Shown here one piece after another: positions 26,600 through 34,058 of a stretch of 64,000 bases of DNA. Position 1 is the stretch's first letter. The number at the start of each line of letters is the position of its first letter. The stretch covers positions 28,034 through 92,033 of the forward strand of contig JBGSHS010000051.1 of the NCBI GenBank assembly GCA_041752115.1, written 5' to 3'. Made by a program: the position numbers and the translations under genes. The stretch is from JAJRVM01 sp041752115. GTDB taxonomy: Bacteria > Planctomycetota > Planctomycetia > Pirellulales > Pirellulaceae. Under the pieces are notes generated by a model that was not told the DNA's origin, did not search any database, and worked only from the letters and a program-made list of their open reading frames with translations.

Positions 26600-26878
26600 T
26601 GCTTCGCACGACATGCGCAAGATGCGCGCGACACTTGTCGCGACACGCGTCGAATGCTGGTGGGAAAGGGCTCGCCGCGCGCTCAGGAAAGTGGCACCCG
26701 CGCGGTGGCCGAGGCACTGCGGTTCGCGCAGGCAGTGCTACCAGAGGAAAGTGCCACTCAGCTTCAGCACTGGCTCCGCTCGCCGAGAAGATTATCATCA
26801 ATGGAACAGTTCATGCGGCTCGCTCAGCCAGTGCCACCCTACGCGTGATGGTGTGTGCTCGGCCGTTCAATGGTTGAG
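26600..26878. other. Intergenic dispersed-repeat-like sequence
   Basis: No gene. The sequence has repeated words around AGTGGCAC and CAGTGCCACCC on both strands (for example near 26690, 26745 and 26830), typical of GC-rich intergenic repeats. Nothing else is seen. Confidence 0.35.
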
Positions 26879-27456
26879 CTAACCGCCACCAACCCCAACA
26901 CGCTCAGTGGGCAGCGCGATCGGCTTGTCCTCAACCGCCTCCGGCCTGACGCCAGACGGACTCAGGGCCAGCCGGAACCCGCCGATCCACGTACGGCCCG
27001 CCGGAGCGCTCGAGTCGCGGCTCGACGACCGGCAATCCGCAGCGTCGAGGTACCAACAGCCGCCGAAGTGATACTCTGAGACGCGTCCCTTTCTCGGATG
27101 TTCATGTCGTAGCAGGCATCCAGTCCCTCGAGTTCGCTAAGCCGGTTGCAGAATTCCACGGCGTCATACCAACTTACAGATTGCGGCATGGACAGTGGCT
27201 CCGTCGCTGACGCGGAGGCCCTCATCGCCCTGTCTTGCCGCATAAGCGTCACAAACTGCCCTGTCGTAACCTCGCAATCACTCATCCAGAAATCCGGTAC
27301 ATCGACCTCTCGAGGTGGGTTGTCTAATTCCCCCTTTTCACCAATGCGGTACGTGCCCTGCGGGATGCGGACCATCGTCACGCCCAGTCGATTCACGAAC
27401 CACGCATGGTCCTTCGTCCATTGCTCGCGTTCCTCGCCCGTGGAGCAAGATGGGAC
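26879..27456 (-). pseudogene. FGE/SUMF1-like (formylglycine-generating-enzyme domain) remnant with internal deletion
   Basis: From about 27456 the minus strand reads HAWFVNRLGVTMVRIPQGTY then RIGEKGE, VDVPDFWMSDCEVTTGQFVT and VSWYDAVEFCNRLSELEGL, the N-terminal half of an FGE-sulfatase/SUMF1 domain. Near 27080 the frame changes and continues as GGCWYLDAADCRSSSRDSSA, WIGGFRLALSPSG, the C-terminal end of the same fold, stopping at 26879. The central ~130 residues (normally containing YRLPSEAEWE and GNVWEWC) are missing and the frame is shifted. There is no usable start: a TAA lies just upstream. It follows the kinase-TPR gene stop within ~15 bp on the same strand, so it may once have been its downstream neighbour or fusion partner. 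Confidence 0.8.
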
Positions 27457-27468
27457 AGCCGAGCCTTA

Positions 27469-30150
27469 TCATGCTTTCTCCGGCCGGTGTCCATGCTCCT
27501 CGATCATGCGGATCAGCTCGTCCAGCATGGCAAGACCGGCTAGGTATTGTTCCTGGTCCGTTCCGTATTCCAAGCTGTTTTCGGTGGCGGTACGAATGCG
27601 TTGCAGCTGGTGAAGCATCGACGAACGCGGGTGCTGAACCTTGATATGCATCTCAGCGATTTCCAGAGCGCGTTCATAGGCGGCTGTCGCCTTCTTTAAC
27701 CAATCCGTACTACCCTGCCTCCCACTCAAGCCATGGATCACGTGTGCCTCTCCTTCTGTTGCCCAAATCCACATCATGGATTCAGCATCGTTGTCCGTTT
27801 TCTTAGCCTCCTGCAGGTAAAGTAAGGCATCTGCCACACTGCTTGCCGCCTTGGAACGGTCGCCGGCCAGGAGGAAACAGGTGGCGGTATTGATGGCGAA
27901 ATAGTATCTTTTGCTCACTTCACTGACGGTGGTTGCTTTCTCGTACACCCCCGCCGCACGAAAGTAAGATCCCATGGCGTCCTTCAATCCCCGGCCACGC
28001 CGCGAACTGTCCTGGTCGCCGTTGTCACCGTTCTTCAGCAGGAAGTCCGCCTGATCCTTGTACAAACGCGCGCGTCGTGCGAGCAGCTCCTGATCCATTT
28101 GGCCACGGAACTGTGCCTCGGCGCGAATGAGATAGCGCTCGGCGGCCTCCCAGCGTCTCCGATGCTCGGACGGATCATCGCACACGTCCGCGTATTCCAG
28201 CAGCGCCAGTGCGTTCTCGTAAGCCAATTCCAGTACGAACGGATGCTCTTCCATCAACCGTTCAAAAGTCTCGATCGCTTCGGTAATGCAGGTTTCGTTC
28301 TTAGAACGTGCCAGTGTTTCGGCATATTTCTTTTCGGCTCGGTGTTCGCGAATCATCTTCTGGTCCCAGGGACTAACCTCCGGCAGTGTCACCCGATCGC
28401 CTTTGTCAGCCAGCTTGCCGGCGTCGTTCGTCGGAGTGTCTCTTGTGCCGCTGCCCATCTCGGACTGGTTCCACGGACAGTCTTGTTCCGGCGCAATACT
28501 TCTGGCATGGTAGCCATCCTGCATCGATGCTGCACTGCCTTTCAAGGCGATGCGATCCTGCGCGTCGATTTTGCGCAAGGCGATCTTCACCTCGGCAAAA
28601 TCCTCGCCAAATGCATGCCGAAACGCGGCCATCCCAGCCGTCATGAACAGGGTCTTCAAAGGTCGTACTTCGCGATAGGTCGTGAACCTGCCGGCGTACA
28701 TGGCGTAAGCTGCCAGGAAGAAATAGTACTCGTGAAGCCATTTCCGCGAGCGGCCGCGATGCAGCTCCAGGCATTTCCACGCCATGCGGCGAATGGTCAG
28801 AATGATTTCAATCAGATGCCGCAAGGTTGGCTTATTATCCAGAACATCCGGCAGATCATCGCGTCCGTTGGGAAACCAGTGGTTGTGGTTGTAACATTTC
28901 TCCGTTGTCTGGTTGAGATGCAGTTCCAACGCGTACAACTTGCCAATGAACTCGGCATCGCTGTCTGCCGGCAAGAAGGCGGGATCCGTCAGCGCCACCT
29001 TCTTCAGCTCGGTTTCCATTTTCACGAAGTCCCACGCGATCGGGTTACAGCACGTGACATCCTCGTAATCGAAAACAACGGGCCAGTGCGTTTCCCCCTC
29101 GACGAGCCCCACCAGGACGTTCCGCCCGTGTAGATCACCATGAGCGGTACCCACCAGCATCTCGGGCATGCGCGGCAAGCTCTCAATATTGAAATAGCGT
29201 GCCGCGTCAATAAACTCCAGCGAGTCGTCTCGCAAGGCCCACAGCGTCTCATTGCGAGCTCGTCCTGCTTCCGTCTGGTGCGACAACCAGTTGCGCACCC
29301 CCTTCTCGAGCCGTCGTCTGAGGTAGTCGACGTCGGTTTGACTTGGATGGCGCGTATGAGCGTTTCGATAGCAGGCGTTCTCCAGCGCCGAGTAGAGTTG
29401 GACCAGGGTGGTCTTCACCGCGTCACGTGATCGTCGCCTGCCGTGACAGGCGTCAATCACGGCGCGTTCCAATGTGACAACCGTTTCGTCCGCCCGCAGG
29501 GAGTGTTCGGCATCACTGTATTTCAGGCTCTGCAGGTTGCCCTCTTCCTCGCAGCCTTGTTTCAACGTCGTAAAGACGGGGCTGGCTGACTTGCCTTCTT
29601 GGCACAGGTGTGCGTAGCCCATCAGTTCTTGCTTCAGCTTGTCTGACGGAATCTCGTAATTTCCGTCTTCTTGCCTCTTCCGGATGTCGATGCCTGTCTT
29701 CAAGCGGAACTTGTCCGCAATCGTCATTTTCACGATATACGTCTCGGGCCTCGCGGCCCTATCGTTTCCGTTCACCACTTCAACGCGCAGCGTTGGCCGA
29801 CTGACGGACGACGAAAAGCCTCGCAGCCAATCGACAACGGTAACCGCGCACTTGCCTTCGAACGTGCGATCCAAGATATCATCGATCACGGTCCGCAAGA
29901 CTGCATATATTTCTTTCCAACACTCGGAACTTGGGGAGCCAATTGCCATTTGGCGACAACACAATCTAAGCTGATCGGCGACCGGATTATCTCCCTCCTG
30001 GGGCGTCTTACTCTTGGCGGTGCATTCTTGAGCGTGTGTGCAGGCGAGAGAACACGCGACGGTCTCCAATTCCATGCTGGATCGCAGCAGCCACCGTACC
30101 CGGTGGACTTGAAAGTCGTCACGTGCAAGTTCGCTCGTCGAATCATTCAT
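27469..30150 (-). CDS. APH-like kinase fused to TPR repeats
   Basis: A 893-residue protein from the ATG at 30150 (MNDSTSELARDDFQ). A longer upstream frame exists but looks noncoding. Residues ~75-600 contain an aminoglycoside-phosphotransferase-like kinase: a lysine strand YIVKM near 141, catalytic loop HGDLHGRNVLV at ~337-347, and metal-binding FDYED at ~360-364 followed by AWDFVKMETELK. The catalytic aspartate and asparagine are intact, so activity is plausible. The C-terminal ~270 residues are TPR-like helices (ERLMEEHPFVLELAYENALA, AATAAYERALEIAEMHI). It shares this architecture and several motifs with the RyR-kinase-TPR protein at 34059. The gene lies downstream of the triple-NUDIX gene on the same strand. 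Likely a signalling or effector kinase acting on a small molecule or protein (inference). Confidence 0.82.
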   Translation of the reverse strand: MNDSTSELARDDFQVHRVRWLLRSSMELETVACSLACTHAQECTAKSKTPQEGDNPVADQLRLCCRQMAIGSPSSECWKEIYAVLRTVIDDILDRTFEGKCAVTVVDWLRGFSSSVSRPTLRVEVVNGNDRAARPETYIVKMTIADKFRLKTGIDIRKRQEDGNYEIPSDKLKQELMGYAHLCQEGKSASPVFTTLKQGCEEEGNLQSLKYSDAEHSLRADETVVTLERAVIDACHGRRRSRDAVKTTLVQLYSALENACYRNAHTRHPSQTDVDYLRRRLEKGVRNWLSHQTEAGRARNETLWALRDDSLEFIDAARYFNIESLPRMPEMLVGTAHGDLHGRNVLVGLVEGETHWPVVFDYEDVTCCNPIAWDFVKMETELKKVALTDPAFLPADSDAEFIGKLYALELHLNQTTEKCYNHNHWFPNGRDDLPDVLDNKPTLRHLIEIILTIRRMAWKCLELHRGRSRKWLHEYYFFLAAYAMYAGRFTTYREVRPLKTLFMTAGMAAFRHAFGEDFAEVKIALRKIDAQDRIALKGSAASMQDGYHARSIAPEQDCPWNQSEMGSGTRDTPTNDAGKLADKGDRVTLPEVSPWDQKMIREHRAEKKYAETLARSKNETCITEAIETFERLMEEHPFVLELAYENALALLEYADVCDDPSEHRRRWEAAERYLIRAEAQFRGQMDQELLARRARLYKDQADFLLKNGDNGDQDSSRRGRGLKDAMGSYFRAAGVYEKATTVSEVSKRYYFAINTATCFLLAGDRSKAASSVADALLYLQEAKKTDNDAESMMWIWATEGEAHVIHGLSGRQGSTDWLKKATAAYERALEIAEMHIKVQHPRSSMLHQLQRIRTATENSLEYGTDQEQYLAGLAMLDELIRMIEEHGHRPEKA

Positions 30151-30544
30151 GGTGCATGTCCGTTGAGATCGATCCCCTGCCAATGCAGCCCTCGCCGCAG
30201 GTTGACGTGTTCCCCTCAAGCCGCCAGCATGGCCGCAACTGCCCCGCCCCCAACCAAGGATCCCCGGCATTGGCAGCTCGACCAATTGTAGCCTCGGACG
30301 GAGACAATTGCTGCCGCGTCCGGCTTGGCAAAAGAAACGAGCCGTCCAGCGGGGGGAAGGGATCATGTGGCACGTCACTGCGGAACGTTGCGCCGCTTGG
30401 CAGCGGTGCCGCGGCCGGGTACGCGACGCTTGCGGAAGCGCCATGTGTTTCAGCCAGATTACTTCGCGGGCACCTGGCCACACTTCGTACACCGTCGGGA
30501 TACGTGTCGCGCAAGAATCAGACGTATCGGCTGTGGACCGTATT
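30151..30544. other. Intergenic region, nothing recognised
   Basis: About 390 bp between the triple-NUDIX stop and the kinase-TPR start. Open frames on the plus strand have no start-site or domain support. Confidence 0.4.
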
Positions 30545-32050
30545 TCAGCAGTGCTTTTCTGTAAGCTGCAACACGGCTGGCAGGACCGCATCCAAGGTGG
30601 GTGACATGTCACGATGGGTCCGCATCTGCTCTACGGTAAACCAATCCTGGTAGTCGGAGATTGAGAGCTTGGAGTCGGTGCGAGCCCACGTGGAAGCCAC
30701 GTCGGCGAGTGACTGTTCGAGCACGTTTCCGTACTCGGTCAAGTCGACGCCGGGAAGATTCAGCAGACACAGGTGGAAGTGAAAGTTGGTCGGACGCAGG
30801 CCGAATCGTTCGCTCGCCTGTGCCGTGTCGACCTGCGTTTCGGCGACCACTTCCAGAGCACCCTCGTAGCCCAGATCCATGTGGACGAGCCGAGCTACTT
30901 CGTCAGCCGCACGGGCGTGACGGAGCAGACGCGTGGCGGGGAGGAAGTACTTGCCCTGCGCGTTGCGCACCAGCAGGAATTGCTGACCTTGCTCCACGGT
31001 TCGAGTCAGGATCGCTGCCACCACGTCGCGGTCTCCGACCAACCACGCGGCAATCGACTTGGTCGAGTAAGTGACTGTGGGAGTGTTTTGAAGCTCCTCG
31101 AACGTGAAGTACCGTAGATCGGGGTGCAGGCTGGGCTCGTCCATCTCGGGCAGGTGAACGCGAAACAGGTGGTAGTCATAATCTGTGACTTGTCGCGTTC
31201 CCTCGGAATAATGTCGATCGCGCCAACAACCGGCCGGCTCGACCGAATCCGGCTGGACACCGGGCAGAGGCACGTTCCACTCGCAGCACGCCTGCCGCGC
31301 GGCCTGCTCGGCTGACTTGCCAGCCTCCACCTGGAACTTCTTCATGGGAAAGGCGTATCCGTGCCAGCGAGGATTGTGCCACAGCAGGAAGCGTGCTGAG
31401 GTTTCGTCATAGATAACAGATACCGCTACGGTTTTCTGAGAGAATTCGGTGCTCATGTTCGCTGGTTCCCCACGATGTGACTTACTGGTTGTGAGTTCTT
31501 TCGAGCCGCCCCCGGTAAGGCATTCATCCACGACCGATGCGCCGTCGAGGCTTGCTTCCCAATCATCTGGCTGAAGCTCCGTGGCGATACCCAGGTCGAC
31601 GTCGCATTCTACCAGACCGACTTGGGCCAGCACCATCCACATAATTTCGCTGACCCACCGCCCGTCTGCAGTCTGCTGAGCGCGGATTTCCGACTCATCC
31701 AGCCACCGGTTGAGCGGATTGGCGTCGATGATCGACTCAACCTCGTGGCTCAGCAGCGGTGAAGGGAACACCTCAATGACATATTGCGTGTCTTCATTGG
31801 CCCTGTGGGACCAGGCCTGGTACTGCAGGTGAGCCGCAGGCTCTTCGGCCACCGTGACGTGCGTGCCATCGACGAGTGCGAGTTCCTCGGCAATCTCGCG
31901 CACGATGCATTCCCGAAACGTCTCGTCGCTCCGCTTATGGCCGCCCACGAAGTTGTATCGCTCCCAATGGTCATTCCACTGGGCCAGCCATTGCCGTTGC
32001 CCCCCATGCACCCGGCCCATGAGGGCGAAGGCCGCTATCGATTCTCGCAT
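30545..32050 (-). CDS. Three tandem NUDIX domains, only the first catalytic
   Basis: About 501 residues from the ATG at 32050, with GGGAG six bases upstream. Domain 1 (residues ~1-165) has a near-canonical NUDIX box, GHKRSDETFRECIVREIAEE, so it can bind metal and should hydrolyse a nucleoside-diphosphate-linked substrate. Domain 2 (~205-345) has the NPRWHGYAFPMKK element and a degenerate box (EAGKSAEQAARQACCEWN). Domain 3 (~350-490) is also degenerate (HARAADEVARLVHMDLG). The second domain is related to the stand-alone protein at 26147. Fusions of one active and two inactive NUDIX domains suggest ligand sensing coupled to hydrolysis (inference). The gene is followed by the kinase-TPR gene on the same strand after ~390 bp. 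Confidence 0.85.
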   Translation of the reverse strand: MRESIAAFALMGRVHGGQRQWLAQWNDHWERYNFVGGHKRSDETFRECIVREIAEELALVDGTHVTVAEEPAAHLQYQAWSHRANEDTQYVIEVFPSPLLSHEVESIIDANPLNRWLDESEIRAQQTADGRWVSEIMWMVLAQVGLVECDVDLGIATELQPDDWEASLDGASVVDECLTGGGSKELTTSKSHRGEPANMSTEFSQKTVAVSVIYDETSARFLLWHNPRWHGYAFPMKKFQVEAGKSAEQAARQACCEWNVPLPGVQPDSVEPAGCWRDRHYSEGTRQVTDYDYHLFRVHLPEMDEPSLHPDLRYFTFEELQNTPTVTYSTKSIAAWLVGDRDVVAAILTRTVEQGQQFLLVRNAQGKYFLPATRLLRHARAADEVARLVHMDLGYEGALEVVAETQVDTAQASERFGLRPTNFHFHLCLLNLPGVDLTEYGNVLEQSLADVASTWARTDSKLSISDYQDWFTVEQMRTHRDMSPTLDAVLPAVLQLTEKHC

Positions 32051-32350
32051 GCGTGACTCCCGCAAGTGCCTTGGTTGTTCCACTACGACTATTCAAGCAC
32101 GTCGGCGCGGACTGGGCAATTACCCGGGAAAAGTTCATACCATTATGCTATTTGGCCAAGCACGTTGATCAATCGCCCTCATTTCGAGCACCATGTAGCC
32201 AGTGGACGACCAGGCATCGTCTTTACTCTAAGACTGGACAAATAGTCCGGGCAACGCGAAAGCCAACGTTGTTAGAACGGCTATCCGGTTGACCTCGAAA
32301 CCGATTCCCACACCGAATATTGGGGGCATCCGTGGTTTACGCCCCGCCTT
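32051..32350. other. Upstream region of the triple-NUDIX gene
   Basis: Presumably contains the promoter of the minus-strand NUDIX gene. No clear elements are identified. It borders the tandem repeat array. Confidence 0.35.
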
Positions 32351-32620
32351 GGAAACTACTCCGCGACCGAACCAGGCTCGCTCCCCACCGGCTCCATGCC
32401 GGTGGAAGCCGGTTTGGAAACTACTCCGCGACCGAACCAGGCTCGCTCCCCACCGGCTCCATGCCGGTGGCAGCCGGTTTGGAAACTACTCCGCGACCGA
32501 ACCGGGCTCGCTCCCCACCGGCTCCATGCCGGTGGGAGCCGGTTTGGAAACTACTCCGCGACCGAACCAGGCTCGCTCCCCACCGGCTCCATGCCGGTGG
32601 GAGCCGGTTTGGAAACTACT
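32351..32620. repeat. 65-bp tandem repeat array with internal hairpin
   Basis: Units begin with GGAAACTACTCCGCGACCGA at 32351, 32416, 32481 and 32546, exactly 65 bp apart. A partial fifth begins at 32611. Each unit contains the inverted repeat CCACCGGC-TCCAT-GCCGGTGG. Differences are few (for example A, C or G at one position after GGTGG). The array is open in several frames, producing spurious proline-rich open frames. It is not CRISPR: there are no unique spacers. Confidence 0.95.
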
Positions 32621-32680
32621 TGCGCACTGGGGCTCCCGCGCCGATTGTCCCGTAGGAGCCGGGTATAAACCGCGAGGCCC

Positions 32681-32806
32681 GCCCGGTAGTTGACAAACCA
32701 ACCTACCGCCGGCTCAGGGCCGGCGGGGTGCACGATGCGCGCAAGCGATCCGCCCGGTAGTTGACAAACCAACCTACCGCCGGCGCAGGGCCGGCGGGGT
32801 GCACGA
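32681..32806. repeat. Two-copy 71-bp tandem repeat
   Basis: Two units starting at 32681 and 32752 share GCCCGGTAGTTGACAAACC then AACCTACCGCCGGC, and CAGGGCCGGCGGGGTGCACGA. Each has a GCCGGC/GCCGGC-type hairpin. They separate the 65-bp array from the truncated end of the STAND-protein remnant. Confidence 0.9.
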
Positions 32807-32809
32807 GCG

Positions 32810-34058
32810 GCGTATTGCTCCCGTGTGGCGACGGCGAGCAGTTGAGTCAGGCGAGCGATGTCGTCACCCGAGTAATCCTCCAAGGCATTGGCGGCGCTGA
32901 GCCGCTGCGCGTCCGCAGCGATTCGCGCAGCAGCGGTTGGAACTCCGCGTTCGACGAAACAAGCTGCTCGGCTACGAATGCAAGATCTTGTTTGCTCCAG
33001 GCGGTCGCCTCGGACTCGGGTACGAAATCGGCCAATACCAGCGCCGCCCGAAACCGCCGTTGCGGGTCTGCCTTTGCGTCGCGCAAGAGGGTCCACAGCT
33101 TGTCGGTCAGCTGCGCCGCCGCAGGTCGCAGTTGCTGGCGGATCGGTAGGACGTAGGTCACCTTGCCCGTGAGCAGCTGCTCGACCAGCGGATCGATTAA
33201 CGACGGATCGTGTGACACAGTGGCCAATCGGGCATGAAGCTGCTCCCGGCGTTGTTCGTCGTTAATGGCTTCCTGGTAGGCAATGCTCCGCAGGTAGCGA
33301 CTGGCCCACATTTGCCAAGGAGACAATCTCGCAATGGCGATCGTCAGCGTGGTCGGATCAGCGGTCAGCAGGTTGCGTGCCTGCACGCGCCCGTACACTT
33401 CAAAACCCGCCCACGCGAACATCAGCAACAGGAGCGCCGAAATAAGGGAGCGACTGCCGTGTACCCATCCTGCTCGCCGCATCATCTTTCGTTGTGGCTC
33501 GGTCCACTTCCGTCGATTCGTCCACCAGCGGATGCTCAGATCCTCCCACCAGGACGGCAGCTGCTGGTTCTCTGGCTTCGCGTTCCAGAGTGCAGCGCGT
33601 TCCGCCAGCCGCAATTCCGCTCGACCGCCCCGAGTTTCCTTCTGTTTGCTCGTCAGCCAGTCGCGGAGTGAGCGTACCAGATAGTCGTGGGTCGACTGAT
33701 AGTACTTCTCATCGGCAGCGGGTGGCTCCGCGGAAGATACGGCACCTTTGGGATCGGTCGGGGTCACCAGACGCCGCTTGCCGTCAAGTATACCGAGCAG
33801 TTCCTCGAAGTCGGACGGGCGACGACGGTAGCCTGAGGCCGACAGTAGCTCCTGTTGGGTGCACACCACTCCGCGGATGTTGCTGTCGGATTTCGGCAGC
33901 AGAGCGGCGAGCACACGCTCCGCCGCACACTGGCCAGCCGGCGATTCGCGGCCACACTGGCAGAGCCAGTGCCACCCCAGTTCCCCCTTCCGGAACGCCA
34001 GGCCGTTCCCAGGATTACGCAACGCTAGAGGACCATCGCCTTCCGTCCGCGGCGGCAC
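32810..34058 (-). pseudogene. Truncated STAND/nSTAND-NTPase C-terminal region
   Basis: From 34058 the minus strand reads RVLAALLPKSDSNIRGVV, YYQSTHDYLVRSLRDWLTSK and AELRLAERAALWNAKP, the winged-helix and linker region that follows the NTPase domain in large planctomycete STAND proteins. A hydrophobic segment follows (LISALLLLMFAWAGFEVYG). No P-loop part is present. Near 32930 a frameshift moves the sequence to another frame (AQRLSAANALEDYSGDDIAR, LTQLLAVATREQYAA), which ends in the 71-bp repeats. The 5' end abuts the stop of the RyR-kinase-TPR gene with no spacer (TGA immediately followed by GTG). A remnant truncated at both ends. Confidence 0.78.

Noticed and set aside
32289..32693. Proline-rich open frames across the 65-bp repeats
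   Set aside because: The period is not a multiple of three, so every frame reads the repeat; these are artefacts of the array.
32351..32806. CRISPR array
   Set aside because: The units are contiguous 65-bp and 71-bp tandem repeats with no unique spacers, and no cas genes are nearby.
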